Positions 8,223 to 16,737 are shown, counted from the first letter of the stretch. The stretch: 22,100 nucleotides of DNA from Chryseosolibacter sp044507115 (GCA_044507115.1 JBIQJZ010000036.1:1-22100), one strand, 5' to 3'. The notes: a model not told the origin generated them from the letters alone. Numbers and translations are program-made.

Positions 8223-9718
8223 AGTTGCATGTAGTAGACCTGATTATTTTTCTTGCATACACGGGTGGCATCGTGCTCTATGGGATCTCTTTTTATCTCA
8301 AAAAGAGATCTTCATCAGAATTTGTTTCTGGCGGTGGTCGCATCCCTTCATGGGCAATCGGCATGTCGATATTTGCCACGTTTGTCAGTAGCATAAGTTT
8401 TCTCGCGTTACCGGGAAGTGCCTACCTGAGCAATTGGAATGGTTATGCGCTGAGTTTATCAATTCCCATTGCGCTACTCTTTGCAGTAACGTTTTTTGTA
8501 CCGTTGTATAGGAGAGTCAATCATATCTCAGCCTACAATTTTCTAGAGATGCGGTTGGGGCGGTGGGCCAGGGTTTATGCTTCCGCATGTTATCTCCTGA
8601 CCCAATTGGTCCGGATGGGGGCAGTGTTGTATCTGCTGGCCCTTCCGCTCAATGCGTTTTTGGGATGGAGTATTCCTGCTGTTATACTTATTACAGGCTG
8701 CAGTGTAATTATTTACGCCACTCTAGGCGGACTTGAAGCGGTGATATGGACAGACACGGTCCAGGGAATGATTCTAATAGCCGGTGCGTTGGCGTGTCCA
8801 ATCATAATAATGTTTTCGATGCCGGAAGGCCCCCAGCAGGTTTTTTCGATAGCCCATGCGGCGAACAAATTTAGCCTTGGCAGCTTTGGGGGAAGCCTTA
8901 CTGAATCCACATTCTGGGTGGTTCTTTTTTACGGTTTGTTCATCAACCTTCAAAACTTTGGTATTGACCAGAATTATGTTCAAAGGTATATCAGCGCAAA
9001 GACCGAAAGGGAGGCGAAGAAGGCGACTTGGTTGGGAGGACTCTTGTATCTCCCTGTTTCCTTCTTATTCTTTCTCATAGGAACCTGTTTGTATGCATAT
9101 TATCAGGTTCAGCCCGAGTTGTTGCCAGATGAGTTAAAAGTCCCAGGTAGTGCTGATAAAGTCTTCCCGTATTTTATAGTATCCAGATTGCCAACCGGCG
9201 TCATCGGACTGTTGATTGCTTCCATCTTTGCTGCCGGCATGAGTACAATTTCTACCAGTATCAACAGTTCAGCCACGGTAATTCTTGAAGATCATTTTAA
9301 GAAGTATATCAAGAAAGATATGTCCGAAAAGACTGCGATGAGAATTCTTGTGCTGTCTTCGATTTTGATGGGCGCGTTGAGTATTGTGGTGGCGCTCTCA
9401 TTGAACGGTGTGCGAAGCGCTTTGAATGCATATTGGGCACTGGCTTCGATATTCAGTGGAGGTATTCTCGGTCTGTTCTTGCTGGCGGTCGTCGGCAAGG
9501 GAGTAAGAAAGATCTATGCAGCTATTGGGACCATCCTGGGTGTTCTCGTCATCGCCTGGATGAGTCTATCCCCAGTTCTCATAAGCGCCGGACCGTGGCG
9601 AAGTCCATTTCACCCGCACCTCACTATTGTGTTTGGCACCCTTGTGATTTTTCTGTCAGGCTTTTTCTTGTCGAATTTGAATCGCCACCTCTCAAAGCGG
9701 GGCGGAGAAGGCACGTAG
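8219..9718 (+). CDS. Sodium/solute symporter (SSS family)
   Basis: The 499-residue inner-membrane protein has about thirteen hydrophobic segments and reads as a sodium:solute symporter. The first helix is LIIFLAYTGGIVLYGISF, followed by the family features FVSGGGRIPSWAIGMSIFA, the FVSSISFLALPG helix (normally part of the sodium-site region) and YNFLEMRLG. The start is a GTG overlapping the stop of the lyase gene by four bases; no in-frame ATG lies nearby, so the GTG is accepted. The coupling suggests that the transporter imports the substrate of the lyase. In sialic-acid and sugar-acid loci of Bacteroidetes the same pair, a DapA-family enzyme and an SSS transporter, is common. The actual substrate is not determinable here. 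Confidence 0.92.
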   Translation: MKLHVVDLIIFLAYTGGIVLYGISFYLKKRSSSEFVSGGGRIPSWAIGMSIFATFVSSISFLALPGSAYLSNWNGYALSLSIPIALLFAVTFFVPLYRRVNHISAYNFLEMRLGRWARVYASACYLLTQLVRMGAVLYLLALPLNAFLGWSIPAVILITGCSVIIYATLGGLEAVIWTDTVQGMILIAGALACPIIIMFSMPEGPQQVFSIAHAANKFSLGSFGGSLTESTFWVVLFYGLFINLQNFGIDQNYVQRYISAKTEREAKKATWLGGLLYLPVSFLFFLIGTCLYAYYQVQPELLPDELKVPGSADKVFPYFIVSRLPTGVIGLLIASIFAAGMSTISTSINSSATVILEDHFKKYIKKDMSEKTAMRILVLSSILMGALSIVVALSLNGVRSALNAYWALASIFSGGILGLFLLAVVGKGVRKIYAAIGTILGVLVIAWMSLSPVLISAGPWRSPFHPHLTIVFGTLVIFLSGFFLSNLNRHLSKRGGEGT

Positions 9719-9740
9719 CAACAGGTCATAATCGGTTACG

Positions 9741-10322
9741 CTATTTGTAGATCGACACATAAAACTCGCCGTCGGTAATCAGCAGTTCGTCTCTATCCGG
9801 CACGGATGTAAAGACTCGCGCAGAGAAGGTTCCTTTGAAATGATTATCCGTTATTTCAGTAAATTTAACTTCTGCAGCATCTTTGAAATCGAACCAGTCT
9901 GATGGCAGAAACTGAGCAGTATACCCCTTTGCGTTTTCGTCAAGATAGACGGCTGTTACCTGTGGCATGATGGCACCATTTCCCGCCATCTCGACCTCGG
10001 TGTTGAGCGTGTATGTTACACCGGTCTCGTATGGGATTTTGGAAACGAGGAAAAGACTCATCGCCTCGTGCGTATTTATTATTCTGGCACTGCCGACGAT
10101 GTTGCATCGATATACAAGGTTCTTTTCGTCGAAGTATACCTGTACCTCTGAGTGAACCTTATAGGTCATTTGGACCCCATTGCATTTGAATCGTACGTAG
10201 TAGTCACCATTCGGATCGTTCAGGTCGGGATCGCCGTCTGAGGAGCACCCGATAGTCAACAACAACATGATCCCGAAGAGGAAGAAGCAATACGCAGGAA
10301 TTTGTCTTAGGTTTTCTATCAT
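9741..10322 (-). CDS. Small lipoprotein of unknown function
   Basis: The 193-residue protein has a hydrophobic signal (FFLFGIMLLLTIGC) ending at a near-canonical lipobox Cys26, followed by an acidic Asp/Asn-rich linker (SSDGDPDLNDPNGD), which in Bacteroidetes can direct surface export. The remaining 150 residues alternate hydrophobic and polar residues (YYVRFKCNGVQMTYKV, VKFTEITDNHFKGTFSARVF) and look like a beta-sandwich. I do not recognise a named family. The gene lies 21 bases downstream of the LemA-like gene on the same strand and is probably co-transcribed. It converges on the symporter gene with only 22 bases between stops. Confidence 0.8.
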   Translation of the reverse strand: MIENLRQIPAYCFFLFGIMLLLTIGCSSDGDPDLNDPNGDYYVRFKCNGVQMTYKVHSEVQVYFDEKNLVYRCNIVGSARIINTHEAMSLFLVSKIPYETGVTYTLNTEVEMAGNGAIMPQVTAVYLDENAKGYTAQFLPSDWFDFKDAAEVKFTEITDNHFKGTFSARVFTSVPDRDELLITDGEFYVSIYK

Positions 10323-10343
10323 CCTTTGATCAGTATCGTTGGA

Positions 10344-11030
10344 TCATCTGTTGATATTGTCGTGTGTACTTTCCGTTGTTCCCGAGTCTTCCTTCATCTT
10401 TCCCACCAGTTCCTTTCCGGCTTTTCCCGCCTGCGACGCAAAATCGGCGAGTTTGTTGCCGGCACCGGAGAAAAGTTGCTGCAATCGTTCTCCGTCGTCC
10501 GTTTTGAAATCCTGCAAGCCAGTCACTGGCTGGACACCGGACAGGTCGAATTGCATATACGGTGCTTCTGGAAACCCGAGAGACTTTGCGAAGAACACAA
10601 CTGGGATTCTAGCCCGTTTCGTGTTGTACTCTTTTACCGAATGGTTATATCGCTCCCGGGAATCCTGTATGTTTTGCTCACAAGCCTGAATGCTGTCGAC
10701 CAGTCGGTGGTATTGTTCGTTAGCTTTCAGATTGGGAAACTTCTCTGCGATGCCCTGCACAGTGGCGAGGACTGCGCCTGATTGTTGATAGGAATTAGAC
10801 AGGTGGGAGGCACTGGCATCCTGTGATACCTTGAGTTGAACCAACTGCTCGCTTTCCTGGTAGTTTTTCACCACGTCAATGAGTTGGTTGATGAGCGTCA
10901 GCTTTTTGCTGATTGCGACCTGTATGTTTGACGCTTTTTCCCGCACATCCTGTCCGAGCTTTTGGAGTGAATTATAGGAAACGACAGCCATTCCTACGAC
11001 GGCGATCAGAAGAAACAGGATGAACGTCAT
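10344..11030 (-). CDS. LemA-family membrane protein
   Basis: With the ATG at 11030 the protein is 228 residues: a single N-terminal transmembrane helix (TFILFLLIAVVGMAVVSYN) followed by a long helical domain. The LemA signature is FPNLKANEQYHRLVDSIQ followed by ERYNHSVKEYNTKRARIP. LemA proteins are common in bacteria and have no established biochemical role; an extracytoplasmic helical bundle is expected. Upstream in-frame starts exist (TTG at 11102, ATG at 11087), but they would place about 20 Pro/Ala-rich residues before the membrane helix, which is atypical. The C-terminal 50 residues (Gly/Ala/Lys/Asp-rich, FASQAGKAGKELVGKM) extend beyond the usual family length. It is transcribed with the downstream lipoprotein and divergently from the histidine kinase gene. 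Confidence 0.85.
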   Translation of the reverse strand: MTFILFLLIAVVGMAVVSYNSLQKLGQDVREKASNIQVAISKKLTLINQLIDVVKNYQESEQLVQLKVSQDASASHLSNSYQQSGAVLATVQGIAEKFPNLKANEQYHRLVDSIQACEQNIQDSRERYNHSVKEYNTKRARIPVVFFAKSLGFPEAPYMQFDLSGVQPVTGLQDFKTDDGERLQQLFSGAGNKLADFASQAGKAGKELVGKMKEDSGTTESTHDNINR

Positions 11031-11178
11031 ATCAAGCCGGTTTATAGGTGAATTGGGCAGAGCGGTGGCCGGAAATGCAGCACGCATCGCGCCTTTAATC
11101 AAAGAACGGTGGATTTATTCATTGTTGGAGCACCATTTATCAGGTGCCCGAAACTGCTTATTAAAGGATAAAATCCGG

Positions 11179-11208
11179 CTGATAAGTGCGGCCTAATGCA
11201 TAGATTTG
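11179..11208 (+). promoter_or_regulatory. Bacteroidetes-type promoter for the TPR kinase operon
   Basis: TAGATTTG at 11201-11208 is an exact match to the Bacteroidetes -7 consensus TAnnTTTG. A CTG at 11179-11181, one base off the -33 TTG, is separated from it by the expected 19 bases. It lies 34 bases before the kinase ATG, which leaves a short leader. The match is seen directly; activity is inferred. Confidence 0.5.
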
Positions 11209-11242
11209 TCGAGGCCCTCACGCCAAAGAATAATGAAATGGC

Positions 11243-13342
11243 ATGCGCAGGAAAAGATGGTTACTTCTGCTATCGGCCGTAGCAAGTATCGCCTACGCTC
11301 AGGAATCACGCCTTGATTCGCTGGCGAGGGAGTTGGGGAATCACCCTCAATCAGATACGGTCAGAGTTGATTTGCTCAACGAGCTTGCCTTTGCCTGCTA
11401 TTCGATTGATCCGGATAGAGGGCTTGCGTACTCCCGGGAAGCGATTGAGCTGGCCGCCCAACTGAATAGCGTTTCAAGACTTGCTCAGGGGTTTAATAAT
11501 AAGAGTGCTAATCACTGGGCGAAAGGCGAGGATTCACTAGCGTTGTTAGCAGGCGAACGCGCACTGGAAATTCACATACAGGCGGGAAACAAGTTAGGTG
11601 CGGCCAAGGCGTTGAATAATCTCGCATTAAACTATTACAACCTCTCCGATTTAGGTAGAGCATTGGAATACCATAACAACGCGCTTTCCTATTTCCGTGA
11701 GTTAGATCATTCAAGCGGAATCGCTCATTCATATTCCAACGCAGGCGTAGTGTACCTTTCCCTGTCGGATTATCCAAAAGCGCTTGAATACTTCCTGAAT
11801 GCTGCTCGTTTTGTAAAGGACGACGACGAAGTGCTGCGAGCGAACATATTGCTCAATATTGGGCTTGTGTATAAGAACCTGAAAGAATACCAGAAAGCGC
11901 GCGAATATGCCGACGAGGCGCTGAAGATCTATTCTAGAGTAGGCCAACGACAAGGCGAGGCGAACGCGCTTGGTAATCTTGGGACCATTTGTAGTGAACA
12001 GGGATTATCTCAGGAAGCGCTCAACTACTACACTCGTTCACTTGAACTTAACTCCTCAATAGGCAACAAGCGGAGGATCGCTGCCGATTTGGTTAACATG
12101 GCAGGCGTATACCAGTATATGAGCGATTATTCAGCTGCCATCGATTATCTGAAACAAGGACTTGAACTTTATGAACAAACCAACGACAAGGAGAATACAT
12201 GCTTTGCACTCGTCAAACTTGCCGAAGTATACCTGGCTACGGGCCGCCGACAAATAGATGGAGCCTCGTGGCAGCGCATATTTGAATACCTTCAAAAAGC
12301 CCGGATGCTCTCGGAAGAATCCGGATCGCTCCAACGCCAGCAAATGGTCTGGGAAGTTCTGAGTAGGGCGTTCGAGGAATACGGATCACCCGGGAAAGCT
12401 CTGGAGGCGTATAAGACCTTTATCTCGCTTCGCGACAGTGTTTTCAACTTAGAGAAGGAGCGTTCGATCGCACGGCAGCAGGTGCAGTTTGACTATGAAA
12501 AGAAGGAGGCCCTGCTGACTGCGGCACACGAGAAAGAGATGGCTCTCGCTCAGGCAGGACTTGAGCGACAAAAGGCTATTGACTCGGCGCTGTTGACTAT
12601 AGCATTGTTGGTAATATTTGCGTCGGCAGTAGGGTACGTCTTGAACAGGAAGAAAAAAAATGCAGAGAGGCGTCGACGAGAAGCAGAGTTCAAGGCATTG
12701 ATCGCGGAAACACGAATGAAGGCCCTGCGCGCGCAGATGAACCCTCATTTCATCTTCAATTCCCTTAACGCTATCAGCAATTTCATGGCGAATCATCAAC
12801 TGGATTCGGCGGAAGACTACCTCATGCGTTTCTCCAAGGTTATCCGCATGACGCTTGAAAATTCTGATCAAGCAGAGATATCGCTTTCTGATGATTTGAA
12901 AATTCTGGAAGCCTATCTTCAACTCGAAAAGACGCGGCTAAAGGATCGTTTTTCTTATGAGATCCGGGTCTCGGATACGATCGACCTGGATGAAACGATG
13001 GTACCTCCGTTGATTCTACAGCCGATTGTCGAAAACAGTATTTGGCACGGCGTATCCAGACTTGAGTCGAACGGACGTATAATTATCACAGTAGATCGGA
13101 CATCTGAAAGCCTGGTTTGTCACGTCGAAGACAACGGTCCAGGTAGGCGTAACGGTCAGAACCGCACGAGTGGGGCGGGAGGACGAAGGTCGTTGGGTCT
13201 TCATCTGACGCGGTCGAGGCTTGATATTCTGAATGAAGAAAGACTGCCGGGGGCAAATTTGCTGTTTACTGACTTGTCAAATGGTCTGCGTGTGACCATC
13301 ACTTTACCCCTGTTGCATAGATTTGAACATGAATATGATTGA
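11243..13342 (+). CDS. TPR-containing LytS-type sensor histidine kinase
   Basis: The 699-residue protein starts with a signal peptide (RWLLLLSAVASIAYAQ). Residues about 30-400 are tetratricopeptide repeats (for example ALNYYTRSLELNSSIG and ALEYHNNALSYF), expected in the periplasm. A coiled coil leads to one membrane helix at about 449-466. The cytoplasmic part is a His_kinase-type domain with MNPHFIFNSLNAI (phospho-accepting His502), an ATPase N-box (LQPIVENSIWHGV), a G1 box (VEDNGPG) and a G2-like box (SLGLHLTRSRLDIL). This TPR-LytS architecture is common in Bacteroidetes. It presumably phosphorylates the LytTR regulator, whose gene begins before this one ends. The stimulus is unknown. Confidence 0.93.
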   Translation: MRRKRWLLLLSAVASIAYAQESRLDSLARELGNHPQSDTVRVDLLNELAFACYSIDPDRGLAYSREAIELAAQLNSVSRLAQGFNNKSANHWAKGEDSLALLAGERALEIHIQAGNKLGAAKALNNLALNYYNLSDLGRALEYHNNALSYFRELDHSSGIAHSYSNAGVVYLSLSDYPKALEYFLNAARFVKDDDEVLRANILLNIGLVYKNLKEYQKAREYADEALKIYSRVGQRQGEANALGNLGTICSEQGLSQEALNYYTRSLELNSSIGNKRRIAADLVNMAGVYQYMSDYSAAIDYLKQGLELYEQTNDKENTCFALVKLAEVYLATGRRQIDGASWQRIFEYLQKARMLSEESGSLQRQQMVWEVLSRAFEEYGSPGKALEAYKTFISLRDSVFNLEKERSIARQQVQFDYEKKEALLTAAHEKEMALAQAGLERQKAIDSALLTIALLVIFASAVGYVLNRKKKNAERRRREAEFKALIAETRMKALRAQMNPHFIFNSLNAISNFMANHQLDSAEDYLMRFSKVIRMTLENSDQAEISLSDDLKILEAYLQLEKTRLKDRFSYEIRVSDTIDLDETMVPPLILQPIVENSIWHGVSRLESNGRIIITVDRTSESLVCHVEDNGPGRRNGQNRTSGAGGRRSLGLHLTRSRLDILNEERLPGANLLFTDLSNGLRVTITLPLLHRFEHEYD

Positions 13343-14084
13343 TGCGATCATTGTCGATGACGAAGAGCATTGCGTCGAACGTCTGGAGAGACTTTTGACG
13401 ACCCACTGTTCGGGGAAAGTCAGACTGTTGGGAAGCTATTCAAGCGCTGCCGCCGCGGAGGCCGGATTCAAGGCACTTAAACCGCGGCTGATATTCCTCG
13501 ATATTCAACTCCGTGACAAGACGGGATTTGATCTTCTGCGAACGATTAATCCCGAAAATTGCTCCGTGGTGTTTACCACTGGATTCGGGGAATACGCTAT
13601 TACTGCTTTCCGCTTCAGTGCTGTCGACTACCTGCTAAAGCCGATCGATAAAGACGAATTGATCGCCAGCGTTGAGAAGGCGATTAATAGCGCCTCGGCC
13701 AGGGAAGCAAGCCGCAAATACGAGATTTTGTTGCACAACCTGGATGAGTCCCGGAATTCAAAGAAAATATGTCTTCCTTCGTCGAATGGATTTGAGTTTG
13801 TGGACATTGACAAAGTTATGCGGTGTCAATCCAACGGGAACTATACAATTTTTTTCTTGAGTACTGGGGAGAAGATAATGGTTGCCAGGACACTGAAGGA
13901 GTTCGATGGATTGCTGTCGCCATACGGTTTTTTTCGCGTTCATCATTCTCATCTTGTTAATCTAGCGTACATCAAGCGATATAATAAGGGCAATGGAGGG
14001 TACGTAGTGCTCCTTGATAACAGTGAGATTGAAGTGTCGTCAAGACGGAAAGAGGCATTTCTTGCAAGGGTTATAGCAAAATGA
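13329..14084 (+). CDS. LytTR-family response regulator
   Basis: The 251-residue protein has an N-terminal receiver domain with the acidic pair Asp10-Asp11, phospho-acceptor Asp58 in FLDIQLRD, Thr in VVFTTGF and Lys104 in YLLKPID. Residues about 150-250 form a LytTR DNA-binding domain (FEFVDIDKVMRCQSNGNYT, FFRVHHSHLVNLAYI). The start could be TTG 13323, ATG 13329 or ATG 13335; I prefer 13329. Any of these overlaps the kinase gene (14 bases for 13329), so translation is coupled and the pair acts as one two-component system. LytTR regulators bind direct repeats upstream of targets; none was identified here. Its stop is 12 bases from the convergent barrel-protein gene. Confidence 0.93.
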   Translation: MNMIDAIIVDDEEHCVERLERLLTTHCSGKVRLLGSYSSAAAAEAGFKALKPRLIFLDIQLRDKTGFDLLRTINPENCSVVFTTGFGEYAITAFRFSAVDYLLKPIDKDELIASVEKAINSASAREASRKYEILLHNLDESRNSKKICLPSSNGFEFVDIDKVMRCQSNGNYTIFFLSTGEKIMVARTLKEFDGLLSPYGFFRVHHSHLVNLAYIKRYNKGNGGYVVLLDNSEIEVSSRRKEAFLARVIAK

Positions 14085-14096
14085 TCACCCGAATTC

Positions 14097-14726
14097 CTAT
14101 TGCTTACCCATTAAGAAGCCGACTCGCAGGGCCAGGTGGCTTACGTTGCCGTGATCGGCATCGTCAGTCGGCTGGTTGGTTATCCCCCGTGTATAATTAA
14201 GACTTATCAGAATATTTTTGAATGCATAGCCGGCCATTGCATTTGCTGCGATCGTCACCTTCTTTTCCGGAGCGTTTTCGCTTCCCGTCTTGATCTTGTC
14301 TTCTGCTATTAAATCGCCGTCTTCTGTAACGGTTCGTTTACCGGATAAGCCAATCATCAGGGAAGGCCCTGCTCCGACAAAAAATCCTTTTGTTTCGCTT
14401 GCAGTAAAGACCACCTGGACGGGGAGTTCTACGTAGTTCAAAGAAGCCCTGGTTATATAAAAAACTCCACCGTCATCCAATTCCTCCCACCAGCGCTTGT
14501 TAACCAGATTCAAGGCCGGCTGCAGGGATATATGATCGGTTAGCCAATATTTGTAGAACACCCCAACGGTGAATCCTACGGCCCCGCTCACTTTGTCTAA
14601 ACTATCATAGGGAACGAAGGCTTCATCCGGAGTAGCAGTTGCACCTCCCTGCAATCCGATCTGGGCAGTTGCAGTGGCGACCGCGAGAAAATAGACCAGT
14701 GCTATTAAGGTTAACAGTTTCTTCAT
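14097..14726 (-). CDS. PorT-like outer-membrane beta-barrel protein
   Basis: The 209-residue protein has a clear signal peptide (KKLLTLIALVYFLAVATATAQ) and alternating amphipathic beta strands, with the pattern YWLTDHISLQPALNLVNKRWW and VELPVQVVF...GFFVGAGPSLMIGL typical of the small PorT/OMP_b-brl_2 barrels of Bacteroidetes. It ends in LRVGFLMGKQ, a strand near the C-terminus as expected for barrels. Function is unknown for most such proteins. It starts 19 bases after the ECF sigma gene on the same strand, so the two are probably one transcript. This makes it a candidate product of the same surface-signalling regulon, which is inference. Confidence 0.82.
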   Translation of the reverse strand: MKKLLTLIALVYFLAVATATAQIGLQGGATATPDEAFVPYDSLDKVSGAVGFTVGVFYKYWLTDHISLQPALNLVNKRWWEELDDGGVFYITRASLNYVELPVQVVFTASETKGFFVGAGPSLMIGLSGKRTVTEDGDLIAEDKIKTGSENAPEKKVTIAANAMAGYAFKNILISLNYTRGITNQPTDDADHGNVSHLALRVGFLMGKQ

Positions 14727-14745
14727 GACAGATTATCCAGGAGCG

Positions 14746-15324
14746 CTACCGGTCATGGCGATCGTCGGCGAGCGCTATTCCAAATTTTGACCTCAGGATT
14801 TTCAACGCGTTATTGATTTGTTTCCGCACCGTCTGTTCGGATAAATTCAGTTCCGATGCAATTTCCCGGTGAGTAAAGTATTCCTTTCGACTTAATTTAA
14901 AAATCTCCTGCATTTTTGATGGCAAAGCATCGATTTCCATCTCAATCATTGAATTGAGCTGGTTTCCTCTGACCAAATGATCCGTTTGACAGAATCCTTC
15001 TTCAATGCTTTCCTGTAGGGACTCGACGTATACTGACTCGATGCGTTTTCGTGAATAGATGTTGATGATGCGGTTCCGCACTGCCGCAAATAGATAGGCG
15101 GGCAAGCTGCCTGTCACTGAAAAATCTCTCCGTTTGTCCCAGATTGCAGCGAATACTTCCTGAATCACATCACGAGCCTCTTCTTGATTTCCCAGTTTTC
15201 TGCATGCGTGGATGTACAGAACATCAAAATAGCGCTCGTAGATTTCTTTGAATGCATGTTCCTCGTCCTGCTTCAGCAAATCAAGCAGTTCCTGATCGCG
15301 CATGGAAGTATCGCAAGAAGGCAT
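14746..15324 (-). CDS. ECF RNA polymerase sigma factor (SusC/D-associated type)
   Basis: The 192-residue protein has sigma region 2 (FKEIYERYFDVLYIHACRKL, EEARDVIQEVFAAIWDKR) and region 4 with a helix-turn-helix (LPSKMQEIFKLSRKE, THREIASELNLSEQTVRKQI). It belongs to the ECF sigma factors that Bacteroidetes pair with FecR anti-sigma factors and SusC receptors. It should direct transcription of the uptake genes when released. ATG 15324 is used; a second ATG at 15303 (residue 8) is also possible. Unusually, its partner fecR is divergent across 102 bases instead of downstream in tandem, and the next gene on its own strand encodes a beta-barrel protein. Confidence 0.92.
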   Translation of the reverse strand: MPSCDTSMRDQELLDLLKQDEEHAFKEIYERYFDVLYIHACRKLGNQEEARDVIQEVFAAIWDKRRDFSVTGSLPAYLFAAVRNRIINIYSRKRIESVYVESLQESIEEGFCQTDHLVRGNQLNSMIEMEIDALPSKMQEIFKLSRKEYFTHREIASELNLSEQTVRKQINNALKILRSKFGIALADDRHDR

Positions 15325-15426
15325 AAGTCAGGACTAATATAAAAATAAAGAATTAGTAAAAATATTTTTTTTGCCTACCCCCTCCGGTTCAGTTACTTGT
15401 CTATAGGGTTGGAACAATCCCATAGT
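15325..15426. promoter_or_regulatory. Divergent control region between sigma and anti-sigma genes
   Basis: The 102 bases separating the divergent sigma and fecR genes must hold both promoters. The half near the sigma gene is very A/T-rich (about 15335-15372). The fecR-proximal half is C-rich and contains CCCCCTCCGGTTC (15378-15390) followed by TTGTCTATAGGGTTG (about 15398-15412). A GTCT-type -10 downstream of a GTT-containing box resembles ECF-dependent promoters that I recall upstream of FecR genes in this phylum. The reading is a weak inference; no exact housekeeping TAnnTTTG was found. Confidence 0.35.
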
Positions 15427-16617
15427 ATGAAGAACAGAGATGGTTTCAATCTATTGCGAAAATATAAAGAAGGGCGCTGCTCGATCGAGGAAAAGACTTT
15501 GGTAGAAGCCTGGTATCACGAGTTGAAAGAGGAGGGACCGGATCCAAGTGCTGAGGAGGTGAAAGATGCCCGCGACACGACGTGGAAGAATCTTATTGAC
15601 CGTCGAAAGAAGGTGCGGCGGTTGACGCTGACGTACCGCTATGCGGCGGTGGCTGCTGCACTCGTTTGCGCGGCATTTCTTGTGATAACGGTCTACACAC
15701 CTGCCGATTCCGTCGTGGACCATCCCGTGATAGCCGAGCAGGTGATTACTCCCGAGGTCGTTGATGATGCCGTCCCCGGTGGGAACAAGGCAATCTTGAC
15801 GTTGGCAGATGGGAGTGAGGTCATCCTCGATGATGTGCAGAACGGTGAGGTGGCTCATATAGACAAGACAGACATCCTTAAGACGGAAGACGGCCTGATC
15901 GTCTATGAAACCAGTAATTCTGCGGTAGTTGACGCCGCGGGCGAGGGGACTACCGCTCTCTTCAATACGATAACTACCCCGCGCGGAGGCCAGTACCGAG
16001 TGATCTTGCCAGACGGCACGAAGGTTTGGCTTAACTCGGATTCATCTTTGAAATACCCGGTTTCCTTTCAGGGGGGTATTCGAAGCGTCGAACTGACCGG
16101 CGAAGCCTACTTTGAAGTAAACAGGCATCTGGCGAGTGACACGTATGTTCCGTTTGTCGTACATACGCGGATGCAGAGTGTTCAGGTATTGGGTACGCGT
16201 TTCAATGTCAACGCGTATGAAGACGAGCCGACGGTGAATACCACGCTGGTGGAAGGTCGGGTTAGGGTTGTTCGCGGCGCCGGGAAGATTTCGCAAAATG
16301 TTGAAGGACTGCTGCTTACACCCAATCACCAGGCGCTGTTAAGTGCGCGACGCATCGAGGTTCGCGAGGTCGACGCGGAGGAAATGATCGCCTGGAAGAA
16401 TGGATACTTCAGTTTCAATCACGCTGACATCAAGGTGGTGATGCGACAGCTGTCGCGTTGGTATGATGTCCAAGTGGTTTATGAAGGCCAAGTTCCTGCT
16501 GGGCTCTTTTCCGGAAAGGTCTATCGGAACATAAACCTTTCTGCGGTGCTGGAGATCCTCGCGTTTTCGCGCGTGAATTTCAGGATTGAGGGAAAGAAGA
16601 TCACGATATACTCCTGA
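15427..16617 (+). CDS. FecR-family anti-sigma factor
   Basis: With the ATG at 15427 the protein is 396 residues; an in-frame TTG at 15397 would add ten atypical residues. Residues about 1-65 are the cytoplasmic sigma-binding part (FNLLRKYKEGRCSIEEKTLVE). A single membrane helix follows the basic RRKKVRR (YAAVAAALVCAAFLVITVY). The periplasmic FecR domain contains TPRGGQYRVILPDGTKVWLNSDS-type sequence, LTGEAYFEV and VLGTRFNVNAY. The C-terminal DUF4974-type domain is FSFNHADIKVVMRQLSRWYDV. It should hold the divergent sigma factor inactive until the STN domain of the downstream SusC signals ligand binding. It is 178 bases upstream of susC. Confidence 0.94.
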   Translation: MKNRDGFNLLRKYKEGRCSIEEKTLVEAWYHELKEEGPDPSAEEVKDARDTTWKNLIDRRKKVRRLTLTYRYAAVAAALVCAAFLVITVYTPADSVVDHPVIAEQVITPEVVDDAVPGGNKAILTLADGSEVILDDVQNGEVAHIDKTDILKTEDGLIVYETSNSAVVDAAGEGTTALFNTITTPRGGQYRVILPDGTKVWLNSDSSLKYPVSFQGGIRSVELTGEAYFEVNRHLASDTYVPFVVHTRMQSVQVLGTRFNVNAYEDEPTVNTTLVEGRVRVVRGAGKISQNVEGLLLTPNHQALLSARRIEVREVDAEEMIAWKNGYFSFNHADIKVVMRQLSRWYDVQVVYEGQVPAGLFSGKVYRNINLSAVLEILAFSRVNFRIEGKKITIYS

Positions 16618-16679
16618 AACCTAAATAAGTATGAACCAAAACACCGCAAACATGAGAAGATAACTACCGCGCATTCCCT

Positions 16680-16735
16680 GGTTAACAAAAGCCGCAGAAG
16701 TGGTGACGCACTTCCACGGCATAACTGAGTTAACC
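16680..16735. promoter_or_regulatory. Compound inverted repeat (hairpin) upstream of susC
   Basis: GGTTAAC (16680-16686) pairs with GTTAACC (16729-16735). Inside it, GCCG (16691-16694) pairs with CGGC (16717-16720), then a symmetric CA/CA mismatch, then GAAGTG (16697-16702) pairs with CACTTC (16709-16714) around the loop GTGACG. That is 17 paired bases in one nested structure. No T-tract follows, so it does not look like an intrinsic terminator. It may be an RNA leader structure, a processing or stability element between fecR and susC, or an operator. The pairing is seen directly; the role is inference. Confidence 0.5.
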
Positions 16736-16737
16736 CC

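Noticed and set aside
11130..11147. GCACC/GGTGC hairpin between the LemA and kinase genes
   Set aside because: Five-base stem with an eight-base loop and no context supporting a function; expected by chance.
12449..12922. Open frame of 157 codons antisense to the histidine kinase gene
   Set aside because: It lies wholly inside a well-supported kinase gene, including the H-box, and its product is Cys- and Leu-rich without any domain; a shadow frame.
15451..15858. Minus-strand open frame of 135 codons inside fecR
   Set aside because: It is fully antisense to the FecR N-terminal and membrane segments, and its Cys/His-rich product has no family features.
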